DNA of 33,697 nucleotides, taken from NCBI GenBank assembly GCA_944389525.1, contig CALXMR010000001.1, forward strand, positions 1 through 33,697. The letters run 5' to 3'. Source of the stretch: an uncultured Alphaproteobacteria bacterium. GTDB taxonomy: Bacteria > Pseudomonadota > Alphaproteobacteria > Rs-D84. Below are positions 15,114 through 22,656 of the stretch, piece after piece; the first letter of the stretch is position 1, and each line of letters begins with the position of its first letter. Made by a program: the position numbers and the translations under genes. Below the pieces are notes generated by a model. That model was not told where the DNA came from, did no database searches, and worked only from the letters and a program-made list of their open reading frames with translations.

Positions 15114-16682
15114 TCAAAATATAAATCCGGCACCAACGCGAACTTTATAAGACACACCAAAATCATCATCATACACAATCCCCAGCCCCAGGTTGCCACC
15201 GGCCCCATCCGCCACAGACATAATATTCATCCGCACATCTGCATCAATAACACCGCGTGTATCAATGGCCGCCCCAAAACCATATTCATAAGAAATATCA
15301 TTACCAAAGCGCACTGATACATCACCACCAACCCCGGCAAAAGAATCAAAATCTGACGCGTCCAAAATTGTCACATAATCCCCACCACCACGCAAGAACG
15401 GTGCGAATACAAATTTCCCCGCGCGCAGTTTTATTCCAATATCTGTTGCACCATACACAGATACACCACGCGGATTTTCTGTAATGTCATCGCCTGATAA
15501 AATAATGCCCGTATCAAAATTTGTCACAGACATGCCTGCAATTAAACGCGCAAACAACAAATCACCATCATAGCCCAGATGCAAATTCCCGCCATACATA
15601 ACCGCGCTGTATTCATCGATTGCATCGGCAACATCTATCCAACTAACATGCCCAGACAACGCCAACCAAGTATTGTCACTGATTGCAAAACCCGCATCCA
15701 GATTTGCACCCATCACTTCGACATCGTCTGAGAATATAAATGTTGGCCGCACAGCCAGCCCATCTGATATCATCCCGATGCCAGAAATTTCAAAACTGTT
15801 AAACATACGCACGGGCCGCATTAACCGCATCGGATTAAATCGTATAGATTTGTTCATAATATCGGTTAATTCACCCATCGTGGTGGCACGGTCTAATGCA
15901 GACATCAGTGAACTATCCGGATTTTCTGCGCGCACCATATTCAAGAATTCGCCAGTTTTATTATTAAATATTTTCAGATAATCAGTCTCTCGGACCAGTT
16001 CTGCATAAATATCGTCACCAACCACATTGGTACGAATCATATACAACGGGTCAACATCATCCGCCACGAAAAACACCGCACCGTCCCCATATGCATTTGA
16101 AAAGACGGCGTGCCCTAACAAATCATCAACAGAATTTGCATGAACAATCACATCCCCAACCAGTTCTATTTCTGGCCCGGCATCACCAACACGCCGTGCT
16201 GCACTGGTCGCGGGCGCATCCGCACCAACCATCAGTACTGCATCATCCAATATTATTTTATCCGCGCCACTGGCAAGGCCACGCACGGCATTCCACGAAA
16301 TGGAATTATTACCCCGAACCAAGATACTAAAATCATCCGCCCCATTTATGGGATTCAAATCATCAGATGTATTTATTACCTGGTACACAGACGCGTCCCG
16401 ACCAAGATCAAAGGTCGCTGTTATGCTGTTGCGATTGTGCAAGAATAATTCACACCCATCGCACACATGAAACACAGTATTTATCGTGCCATTATTTATC
16501 ACAGAAACCGAATCGCGAACATATGCGTCACCAATGTGCCACAAAACACCACTGGCAATTGTTACATCACCAGTTAAATCATAAGATGGTAAAAACGAAT
16601 CGCTGCTGATGTCTGTTGCCCTGGCCCAGGTGCATACAGAACACATCGTCATAATACAAAATGCAAACGACAGCAGTTTCAT
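15114..16682 (-). CDS. Autotransporter-type outer-membrane protein
   Basis: 522 aa from an ATG at 16682; an in-frame GTG at 16691 is possible. Residues 1-23 are a signal peptide (LLSFAFCIMTMCSVCTWARA). The passenger (to about residue 270) has repeated short beta-type stretches (VSVINNGTINTVF, NSITATFDLGRD, DDFSILVRGNNSIS) and one CDGC pair. From about residue 285 an autotransporter beta-barrel follows with alternating hydrophobic strands (TWLALSGHVSW, GNLHLGYDGDLLFARLIAG, YGATDIGIKLRAGKFVFAPFLRGGG) and a final Phe (VGAGFIF), the usual outer-membrane insertion signal. The passenger is small and its function is unknown. Confidence 0.8.
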   Translation of the reverse strand: MKLLSFAFCIMTMCSVCTWARATDISSDSFLPSYDLTGDVTIASGVLWHIGDAYVRDSVSVINNGTINTVFHVCDGCELFLHNRNSITATFDLGRDASVYQVINTSDDLNPINGADDFSILVRGNNSISWNAVRGLASGADKIILDDAVLMVGADAPATSAARRVGDAGPEIELVGDVIVHANSVDDLLGHAVFSNAYGDGAVFFVADDVDPLYMIRTNVVGDDIYAELVRETDYLKIFNNKTGEFLNMVRAENPDSSLMSALDRATTMGELTDIMNKSIRFNPMRLMRPVRMFNSFEISGIGMISDGLAVRPTFIFSDDVEVMGANLDAGFAISDNTWLALSGHVSWIDVADAIDEYSAVMYGGNLHLGYDGDLLFARLIAGMSVTNFDTGIILSGDDITENPRGVSVYGATDIGIKLRAGKFVFAPFLRGGGDYVTILDASDFDSFAGVGGDVSVRFGNDISYEYGFGAAIDTRGVIDADVRMNIMSVADGAGGNLGLGIVYDDDFGVSYKVRVGAGFIF

Positions 16683-16696
16683 AGTATTCACAGCCT

Positions 16697-16724
16697 AGCA
16701 TATAAGATTTTTTTCTTAAAGCAA
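16697..16724 (-). promoter_or_regulatory. Possible promoter of the autotransporter gene
   Basis: Minus strand: -35 TTGCTT (16724-16719), 16-bp spacer, -10 TATGCT (16702-16697). It would give a leader of only about 8 nt to the ATG at 16682, which is short; it may not be used. Confidence 0.35.
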
Positions 16725-16730
16725 TTTTAT

Positions 16731-16759
16731 AAAAAAATCCCAGATAGACTGGGATTTTT
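16731..16759 (-). terminator. Intrinsic terminator after the Cys-rich lipoprotein gene
   Basis: Hairpin with arms AAAATCCCAG and CTGGGATTTT around a 5-nt loop; read on the minus strand it is followed by a run of seven T. It lies 17 bp past the stop of the gene ending at 16777. Confidence 0.88.
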
Positions 16760-16776
16760 GCTCATGCCGGACAATT

Positions 16777-17322
16777 TTATAACATCATACCTTTTTCTAA
16801 TGTGCCCCAACCTGCCTTGTATCCGCCATCGCGTTCCAGATAGATTTTGGCATTATTCAGCTGTTCTGCCGTCAGACCACGGATGATGAATGATTCTTTT
16901 AATTTACCGCCATGTGCATTTGAACTTAATGTCGGGAAATTCACAGACATCGGTTCTTTGTCACAGCACATGCTGTTGTTATTGCAACTGCTGCACTGAT
17001 GTACGCGTACGGTGTACACTTTTCCTGGGCGCAGATCTTTAACATCTACTTCCATCTTTAAGCCTGCATCTGTTTCATAGAACTTGATATATCCCATTCT
17101 GGATTCGCCACCGCGACTGCTGTGCGTGTACATTTTTGCATGAACATGGCTGACATCAGAATTTTCATATGTCTGATAGAACACAACCGTTTCCGTTGGC
17201 TGTGGCTGTGGTTTTGGTTGTGGTTTTGGGGTCTTTTTGCCACATCCGGTACATCCAGACAACAGCACAATCACCCCCAATACAGATGATAAAGTTAACA
17301 TTTTTTTGACTATGTTTTTCAT
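16777..17322 (-). CDS. Cys/His-containing lipoprotein, unknown function
   Basis: 181 aa, not recognised. The N-terminus is a lipoprotein signal (LGVIVLLSGCTGCGKK, lipid Cys about residue 24), followed by a Pro/Lys/Gln linker (TPKPQPKPQPQPTE) suited to spanning the periplasm. The C-terminal domain of about 130 aa starts VVFYQTYENSDVSHVHAKMY and has beta-rich stretches, a Cys cluster (QCSSCNNNSMCCDKEP), SNAHGGKLKESFIIRGL and a terminal AGWGTLEKGM. The VRVHQC and AHGGKL phrases faintly recall Cu/Zn superoxide dismutase, but the ligand set is not complete, so I do not call it SodC. GGAG precedes the ATG. It has its own terminator, and its upstream region shares a 16-bp element with the oleate hydratase gene. 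Confidence 0.75.
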   Translation of the reverse strand: MKNIVKKMLTLSSVLGVIVLLSGCTGCGKKTPKPQPKPQPQPTETVVFYQTYENSDVSHVHAKMYTHSSRGGESRMGYIKFYETDAGLKMEVDVKDLRPGKVYTVRVHQCSSCNNNSMCCDKEPMSVNFPTLSSNAHGGKLKESFIIRGLTAEQLNNAKIYLERDGGYKAGWGTLEKGMML

Positions 17323-17387
17323 AAAGGTCTCCTTTTTTCCTTTTGGTTACGAATTACATTCTACAATATTTTTTTGCATTTTTCGCC

Positions 17388-17433
17388 AGGTATGAATCCC
17401 TAGGAACCCCAGCAAATCATGCACATAGCGCAT
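17388..17433 (-). promoter_or_regulatory. Upstream element of the lipoprotein gene (shared 16-mer)
   Basis: Minus strand: TGCGCTATGTGCATGA at 17433-17418, identical to 19174-19159 and at the same distance from the start codon (111 versus 112 nt). A GGGATTCATACCT half-dyad follows (17400-17388), resembling GGTATCCATACCT at 19928-19916. Likely regulatory; the regulator is unknown. Confidence 0.5.
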
Positions 17434-17436
17434 TTT

Positions 17437-19062
17437 TTAACTATGCAATTTTAAAAACGCTTTCAGCATTGTTCGTGGCGAATATTGATGTTTGCTGATT
17501 GGTGTCAAATCTTTATCCACCCCCATTAAATAATACACTGCGCGTTGCGCGGCCCGCACAGAATATTCCATGGTAAAGACAACATCATCTGGGACTTCGG
17601 CAAACTGGCTGACGAATGCGAAATTTTCATATCCGGCTGGTATAACATTGGGTCTGTCGCCTGGACGGCGCGGTTGAAATTGCGAATCGATATAGGGCAT
17701 TATTGATGTTCTGCAAACCAGGCCACGCATCATATCCGCCTGTTCTGACTTTGGTATTTGCAAGTGCCCCATCAGTTCTGTCATTATTTCGCGCCCTGTG
17801 CATTTATACATAGGCTTTTTCACAAAGTCGCCATCAACGAACATATTCAACGAATACCCCCAGAAAATTTGTGTATCCATGGGTTGATTTTTAAAATGCG
17901 GCTGGCGCGCGACAACAATCGACAATCGCCATGCAGAATCCCTGAATGTCATCAAGGCCCCGCCCCCTGGGTGATTTTGACTAAATCGCTGGATATAATC
18001 CAACAGCCGTGGATTTTTATTTATTGTCGTTGTAAACGACATCCACATACATTCATCCACCCGACCACAGAACACATCTGGGTCGCCAAATTCTGGGCGT
18101 CCATTGGCAATTTTGCGCCACAATTCAAATGATGGTGCGGACTTATCCTTGATATACTTGGCAACAGTGTCTGTGCTGGCTTCGTTTGAATTATCGGTCA
18201 TGCATCCATTTGTAAATATAACTATATCCGTTGGTGCAACGGATATTTTATGTTCTTTGCCACCGCGATTATATACAATTTTATCGGCGACATAGTCACC
18301 CTGGGGCGTCTGTTCAAAATTTATATCAGTTGCGCGGGCCCCAAAGATTATTCGCACCCCGTGATTTCGCAACCACATAACAATCGGTTTTACAATTGAA
18401 TCATGTTGATTATATGCAGTTCTGGCAACACCGGCCAATGTATGTATGCGGGGAAATTCATGCATAAAGCGAATCATATACCGGCGCAGTTCTGCTGCAC
18501 TGGACCATGGCTGAAACGCAAAAGTTGTTTGCCACATTAACCAAAAATTTGTTTTAAAAAAATGTTTACCAAAAACTTCATCGATTCGTTTTGCCCCCAA
18601 CGATTTTTCACTTTCCATCAGGATTAATTTTTCCATATCCATTCTGTCTTCGGCAGAAAAGCCCATTTTTGTAACATCAATCTTGTTTCCATTTTTATCA
18701 ACCAAACGCGCATTAGAATGTGTTTTAAATTCTTCGTTGTACTTTAAAAATTCATCTTCCAGACTGATAGCATCAAATTCCAGCGATGGAATCGCGGTCA
18801 TAATATCCTGCAAGCATTCATATGTTGGTATATTCAACATGCGCCCACCACGAATCATAAATCCGGTGCGTGCATCACCGGCACCATCTAAACTGCCCCC
18901 GTCTGTATCTAACGCTTCTAATATTTGTATATTTTTGCCTGGAACCTTGGCATCGCGAATTAAATATACCGCGGCCGCCAACGTCCCAATCCCAGAACCA
19001 ATCATATAAACATTGGAGTCTGCACCACGCCGCTTGATTTTGCTTTTTCCAATTTTTGTCAT
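17437..19062 (-). CDS. ohyA: Oleate hydratase (MCRA family flavoprotein)
   Basis: 541 aa, within the family range (about 550-650, short end). FAD-dependent enzyme that adds water to the cis-9 double bond of oleate and related fatty acids, giving 10-hydroxy acids. The N-terminal nucleotide-binding fold reads VYMIGSGIGTLAAAVYLIRD with the acidic ILEALD end. The family signature FMIRGGRMLNIPTYECLQDI follows, then WLMWQTTFAFQPWSSAAELRRYMIRF, HPGGGALMTFRDSAWRLSIVV, FWGYSLN and the C-terminal VFTMEYSVRAAQRAVYYLMG. GGGGG precedes the ATG. It is a single gene flanked by envelope genes. Oleate hydratases are common in gut bacteria and are linked to detoxifying host fatty acids; that role here is inference. 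Confidence 0.93.
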   Translation of the reverse strand: MTKIGKSKIKRRGADSNVYMIGSGIGTLAAAVYLIRDAKVPGKNIQILEALDTDGGSLDGAGDARTGFMIRGGRMLNIPTYECLQDIMTAIPSLEFDAISLEDEFLKYNEEFKTHSNARLVDKNGNKIDVTKMGFSAEDRMDMEKLILMESEKSLGAKRIDEVFGKHFFKTNFWLMWQTTFAFQPWSSAAELRRYMIRFMHEFPRIHTLAGVARTAYNQHDSIVKPIVMWLRNHGVRIIFGARATDINFEQTPQGDYVADKIVYNRGGKEHKISVAPTDIVIFTNGCMTDNSNEASTDTVAKYIKDKSAPSFELWRKIANGRPEFGDPDVFCGRVDECMWMSFTTTINKNPRLLDYIQRFSQNHPGGGALMTFRDSAWRLSIVVARQPHFKNQPMDTQIFWGYSLNMFVDGDFVKKPMYKCTGREIMTELMGHLQIPKSEQADMMRGLVCRTSIMPYIDSQFQPRRPGDRPNVIPAGYENFAFVSQFAEVPDDVVFTMEYSVRAAQRAVYYLMGVDKDLTPISKHQYSPRTMLKAFLKLHS

Positions 19063-19099
19063 GACAATCCCCCTTTGGTTTTATTTGGTTAACGATAAA

Positions 19100-19174
19100 A
19101 TAATATCAGTTTAGTTTTTATAAATGCATAGGATGAAAAACTTAAAAAATCCCGGATTTCATGCACATAGCGCA
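19100..19174 (-). promoter_or_regulatory. Promoter region of the oleate hydratase gene
   Basis: Minus strand: shared 16-mer TGCGCTATGTGCATGA at 19174-19159; CCTATGCATT at 19132-19123, whose TGCATT can serve as -35; 17-bp spacer; -10 TATTAT (19105-19100). The OMP gene upstream has CCTATGCAAA with the same 17-bp spacing to TACAAT, pointing to common control. Confidence 0.5.
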
Positions 19175-19176
19175 AA

Positions 19177-19208
19177 AAAAATACCGTCATCAAATATGAT
19201 GACGATAT
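19177..19208 (-). terminator. Intrinsic terminator after the OmpA-like barrel gene
   Basis: Hairpin with arms CGTCATCA and TGATGACG and an AATA loop (19185-19204), followed on the minus strand by GTATTTTTTTT. It lies 21 bp past the stop at 19226. Confidence 0.85.
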
Positions 19209-19225
19209 TTGTGCGACATACAATC

Positions 19226-19834
19226 TTAGAACATAAATCTGATACCAATATCGCCACCGATATTGTGCAAACCAGATTGAACATCGATATAGTTATAACG
19301 CGCCGCAATATCAACTGCGAATCGTTCCATATCAAATGTTATACCCAACGCGCCCATTGCAGAAAAACGCGTTTTGCTTTCGCTGTGGTCACCAATTGCC
19401 GGGACTTCGCGTTTAACATCGGTGAACGCGACACCTGCGCCCAATCCGATGAACGGACGAACGATTTGGTACCCACCCAGTTCCCAATATGTATTCCACA
19501 ACAATGTTTGCAGTTTTGTATCAACCTTGACATCTGCAACCGTACCAAAATCTGCGTTATCTTTGGCCTTGCTGTATATAGACCATTCGATTTCGCTGCG
19601 TACAGTATCGCAAATTTCCAACCCCAGTGCGGCACGACCTTGGAAAACCATGTCACCCATAGATTCTTTGTGGTTGTTATAATTGTAATTCAAACTGGTA
19701 TATCCGGCGCCACCACGCAAACCGATATATGGATCCAGTCCAAACAATTGCCAGCTGCTGCCACTGCCATAATTCCCTGCAAACGCCGGGCATGCAATCA
19801 GCACCGCCAGTGTGGATATAGCTATTTTTTTCAT
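19226..19834 (-). CDS. Outer-membrane beta-barrel protein (OmpA/OmpW-like)
   Basis: 202 aa from the ATG at 19834, preceded by AAAGGAGAG; a longer open frame begins at 19873 but adds a basic non-signal stretch. Residues 1-19 are a signal peptide (IAISTLAVLIACPAFA). The mature chain has the alternation of a small eight-stranded barrel (DPYIGLRGGAGYTSLNYNYN, VFQGRAALGLEIC, VRPFIGLGAGVAFTDV, RFSAMGALGITFDMERF, VDIAARYNYIDV) and ends IGIRFMF with the terminal Phe signal. It fits the outer-membrane beta-barrel domain of OmpA-like surface antigens. It has its own terminator and a candidate promoter. Confidence 0.85.
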   Translation of the reverse strand: MKKIAISTLAVLIACPAFAGNYGSGSSWQLFGLDPYIGLRGGAGYTSLNYNYNNHKESMGDMVFQGRAALGLEICDTVRSEIEWSIYSKAKDNADFGTVADVKVDTKLQTLLWNTYWELGGYQIVRPFIGLGAGVAFTDVKREVPAIGDHSESKTRFSAMGALGITFDMERFAVDIAARYNYIDVQSGLHNIGGDIGIRFMF

Positions 19835-19885
19835 TTTCTCTCCTTTTCTTGTTTTATGAAACAAAACTTTCATGTCAACACTGTT

Positions 19886-19929
19886 ATTGTATCAAACTAA
19901 ATATAAACTTTGCATAGGTATGGATACCT
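19886..19929 (-). promoter_or_regulatory. Promoter and possible operator of the OMP gene
   Basis: Minus strand: a near-palindrome with AGGTAT/ATACCT arms (19929-19916), overlapping CCTATGCAAA, whose TGCAAA (19914-19909) may be a -35; 17-bp spacer; -10 TACAAT (19891-19886). A dyad over the -35 is typical of a regulator site. Confidence 0.5.
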
Positions 19930-19966
19930 GTTTTCACAGCGTTCCAGCCCCACATCACAAAACCCC

Positions 19967-19994
19967 TTGCATTTATTGAAAAACAGTCTATAAT
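19967..19994 (+). promoter_or_regulatory. Promoter of tRNA-Lys
   Basis: -35 TTGCAT (19967-19972), 16-bp spacer, -10 TATAAT (19989-19994), about 45 bp before the mature tRNA. Confidence 0.7.
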
Positions 19995-20039
19995 CACACG
20001 CAGTCAACCAGTTTGACATATATTACAGAATGACGACCC

Positions 20040-20115
20040 GGGTGCGTAGCTCAGTTGGTAGAGCAACTGACTCTTAATCAGTGGGTCCAGGGTTCGAGTC
20101 CCTGCGCGCCCACCA
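20040..20115 (+). tRNA. tRNA-Lys (CTT)
   Basis: 76 nt including an encoded CCA (20113-20115). The acceptor GGGTGCG pairs with CGCGCCC, the D-arm has AGCTCAGTTGGTAGAGC, the anticodon loop CTCTTAA holds CTT, and the T-arm has GGGTTCGAGTCCC. A weak hairpin with GCCAC/GTGGC arms followed by TTTTA (about 20167-20192) may end its transcript. No ORF is supported between the tRNA and 20249. Confidence 0.97.
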
Positions 20116-20200
20116 CAAAATTCCGTTAACGAACGCAGTGAGTTTAAGAAATTTTAGTACCATGCGCCACCTTGTGCAAAGTGTGGCTTTTACTTACATA

Positions 20201-20246
20201 AAAAAAACGGCTGTATGTGTATAAAATCCTGCACATACAGCCGTTT
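20201..20246 (-). terminator. Strong terminator at the end of the sufS-nlpD gene run
   Basis: A 15-bp perfect stem (AAACGGCTGTATGTG with CACATACAGCCGTTT) around a 12-nt loop, followed on the minus strand by a run of T. It starts 3 bp after the nlpD stop and may also stop plus-strand transcription from tRNA-Lys. Confidence 0.9.
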
Positions 20247-20248
20247 AA

Positions 20249-21574
20249 TTATTTTAAATAAGACGATGGATTATACGCCTTGGTCCCTTTGCGAATTTCA
20301 AAATGTAATTGCGGGACATCCACCTTGCCTGTTGCACCAACGGTTCCAATTTTCTGTCCAACTGACACCTTGGCCCCGCGGCGTACAGACATCGTATCCA
20401 GGTGTGCATACACCGTCATCCATCCACCAGAATGCTGGATAATAATCAGATTTCCCATGCCTTTGACTTCGTTCCCGGCGTATGCCACAACACCATTTTC
20501 TGCGGCACCAACCTTGGTTCCACGCGCGGCACCAATATTTATACCATCATTAAACAACCCACCAGACTTTGCGCCATACTGGGATAAAATCTTGCCGCGC
20601 ACTGGCCATGAAAACTTTGACGATGACCGCGCACTGATTTTCGGCAATTTCTGTGTCGGATCAGACGAAATCTTTTGCTTTGGTTGTGCGTGTGCTGTAC
20701 TGGTGCCGGTCGCACTTGTGGTCGCCGTGGTCGTTGTTGCCCCCGATGTCGCCGTGGTCCGCACTGGCGCGGCACTTAAATCCGGAACCTTTAACTTTTG
20801 CCCAACAGACAGTGTAAATGGTGCCGTCAAATTATTCATAACCGCTAAATCATTCACTGGCACGGAATACCGGCGCGACAGCGAATACAATGTATCACCC
20901 GCCACAACCGTTATTTCACGCAGTTCAACCCGCGTTGTTGTATTTGTCTGTGCCCCCGCCGCCTGTGTCGGCACAGTCACGGTTTGGACAAATGGAACCT
21001 CACTCTTGCTGGGGATTGTCAGTTTTTGGCCTATATACAATCCGTATGGCGCAACCAGTCCATTCGCGCGCGCCAATTCATCAACACTGATATTATGTTT
21101 TTTGGACAAAGAATATAATGTATCACCCGCCACAACCGTTATTTCCGTACTGGTTGGAACGGTCGCCGTACCACCATACATCGGCACACGAATATAATCC
21201 CCCATTGGGATATCATTGGCCGCACCCGCATCCGCAACAATTGGCGCCCCAGCATCAACCGCCGCATCAGACGGCACCGCACCATACATATCAGACGCCA
21301 TCGGTGGCACGATATAATCATCCACACTGGCATATTCGACATAGTCCGCACTTTCAACCGAACCATACAGCGTTGGTGACGCATACACGCCATAGTCCAT
21401 CGCCGCCGAGTTATAAATTTCCGGCTGTGTTTCTGGGTCTGCCAACAATGCAGGATATCGTGCAGAAATAAATTCACCCACCGAATCCGGCAACGATACT
21501 ATCTTTGGTTGCAAATCACACGCGGTAAGTGTTACCGCCACCAGACCTAAAAAAAATGCATAAAAATTTTTCAC
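20249..21574 (-). CDS. nlpD: LysM/M23 lipoprotein, NlpD-like amidase activator
   Basis: 441 aa. Lipoprotein signal FFLGLVAVTLTAC (lipid Cys about 19), then an acidic, Tyr/Ala-rich spacer of about 125 aa, two LysM domains (each starting EITVVAGDTLYSLS and ending GQKL.(I/V)P), a Thr/Ala-rich linker, and a C-terminal M23 (LytM) domain (FSWPVRGKILSQYGAKSGG to the end). Zinc ligands of active M23 enzymes are missing: the usual HxxxD is NDGIN, and the usual HLH is QLHFEI. This matches E. coli NlpD (RLHFEI), which activates the amidase AmiC rather than cutting peptidoglycan itself. The DNA of the two LysM starts is nearly identical. Last gene of the long run, 46 bp after tatC. Confidence 0.9.
   Translation of the reverse strand: MKNFYAFFLGLVAVTLTACDLQPKIVSLPDSVGEFISARYPALLADPETQPEIYNSAAMDYGVYASPTLYGSVESADYVEYASVDDYIVPPMASDMYGAVPSDAAVDAGAPIVADAGAANDIPMGDYIRVPMYGGTATVPTSTEITVVAGDTLYSLSKKHNISVDELARANGLVAPYGLYIGQKLTIPSKSEVPFVQTVTVPTQAAGAQTNTTTRVELREITVVAGDTLYSLSRRYSVPVNDLAVMNNLTAPFTLSVGQKLKVPDLSAAPVRTTATSGATTTTATTSATGTSTAHAQPKQKISSDPTQKLPKISARSSSKFSWPVRGKILSQYGAKSGGLFNDGINIGAARGTKVGAAENGVVAYAGNEVKGMGNLIIIQHSGGWMTVYAHLDTMSVRRGAKVSVGQKIGTVGATGKVDVPQLHFEIRKGTKAYNPSSYLK
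20883..21145 (-). repeat. 35-bp near-identical segments in the two LysM domains
   Basis: 20883-20917 and 21111-21145 match at 34 of 35 bases and encode VVAGDTLYSLS in each LysM domain of the NlpD-like gene. The near identity, including third positions, suggests recent duplication or gene conversion between the domains. Confidence 0.85.
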
Positions 21575-21620
21575 ACGCTAATTATATCATAAATTATGAT
21601 GCAAATAAACTGCACAAAAT

Positions 21621-22334
21621 CTATTTTTTATCATCGTGCATAAATAACAGGCTTAATTCAAACAGTCCCCACATCGGCAATGCCAACACAATCTGCGACA
21701 CAACATCTGGTGGTGTCAAGACGGCGGCCACCACAACAATCAGAACAATCGCATATCGCCGCATACGAACTGCGCGCGCGCGCGACAAGATACCAATTCG
21801 ATTCAGCAGCACCAACACCAACGGCAATTGAAACGCAACACCAAAGACTTTTAACATGCCAATTGCAAACGCCAGATAATCTGTGGCCGCCGGCAAAATA
21901 ATTGTTGGCACTGGGGCCGATTGATTTAATTCAATAAAGAAACCAAACACAAATGGGAACAAAATATAAAACGCAAACGCCGCCCCCATCACAAATAACA
22001 ATGGTGAAAATATCAAAATCGGCCATATGGTGCGCCGTTCCCCCTGGTGCAGTCCGGGCGCAACAAATGCCCATAATTGCCACAGTGCGAACGGGGTTGT
22101 AACAAACAAAGAAAACAGCACAGACAGAGAAAACCGAATCATCAACCCATCGGCCAATCCGCTGTACAACAGTTCGCCATCTGGCCAAACATTAAACAGT
22201 GGTTGGGTAATTACCATCTGCATCCATGGTGATAAATACCATCCTGCAACCAGTGCCAACACAAACACGCCCAGCGTCCACAGTATTCTGCGGCGTAATT
22301 CTGCAAAATGTTGCCCCAATGTCATCTTTTTCAT
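21621..22334 (-). CDS. tatC: Sec-independent translocase subunit TatC
   Basis: 237 aa, six membrane segments. TatC is the receptor subunit that binds the twin-arginine signal. The N-terminus has LGQHFAELRRRIL with the conserved Glu and Arg residues; later come PFALWQLWAFVAPGLHQGER, FVFGFF, YLAFAIGMLKVFGVAFQLPLVLVLLNRIGI and AVLTPPDVVSQIVLALPMWGLFELSL, all typical. It overlaps tatB by 4 bp. TatA lies 9 kb away. Confidence 0.95.
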   Translation of the reverse strand: MKKMTLGQHFAELRRRILWTLGVFVLALVAGWYLSPWMQMVITQPLFNVWPDGELLYSGLADGLMIRFSLSVLFSLFVTTPFALWQLWAFVAPGLHQGERRTIWPILIFSPLLFVMGAAFAFYILFPFVFGFFIELNQSAPVPTIILPAATDYLAFAIGMLKVFGVAFQLPLVLVLLNRIGILSRARAVRMRRYAIVLIVVVAAVLTPPDVVSQIVLALPMWGLFELSLLFMHDDKK

Positions 22335-22654
22335 TTACGCCCCCCCGGTTTAGTGCGCCGCACACGCGACCGTGGTGCCGTATATTTTTTCCCACGCGAT
22401 ATTTTTTTCAATGGTTCAGAAATCCCGTCCAGCATATCATCCGTTGTTGTACGAATTATTTCATCAATTGGTTTTTCTAAATCAATCTGGTTTTTAATTT
22501 GTTCAGATGCATCCGTAATTTTCCAAATCATCTTGCGGACAAAGGTTATTGCGCGTGCCAAGAACCGTGCCACATCTGGCCACATACGCGCGGGGATAAC
22601 AACAATCCCAACCACAAGAATTACTAAAAATTCTGCCCAACTTATACCAAACAT
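22331..22654 (-). CDS. tatB: Twin-arginine translocase subunit TatB
   Basis: 107 aa. An N-terminal membrane helix with the family start (FGISWAEFLVILVVGIVVI), a hinge, then an amphipathic helix (RMWPDVARFLARAITFVRKMI) and a charged C-terminal tail (KKYTAPRSRVRRTKPGGRK). The Glu at residue 8, typical of TatB, is present and it is next to tatC, which favours TatB over TatA. It starts 2 nt after the lolA stop and overlaps tatC by 4 bp. Confidence 0.88.
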   Translation of the reverse strand: MFGISWAEFLVILVVGIVVIPARMWPDVARFLARAITFVRKMIWKITDASEQIKNQIDLEKPIDEIIRTTTDDMLDGISEPLKKISRGKKYTAPRSRVRRTKPGGRK

Positions 22655-22656
22655 TT

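Noticed and set aside
20542..20570. M23 domain lacking zinc ligands as a possible novel inactive enzyme.
   Set aside because: This is the known state of NlpD/EnvC-type amidase activators, so it is expected.
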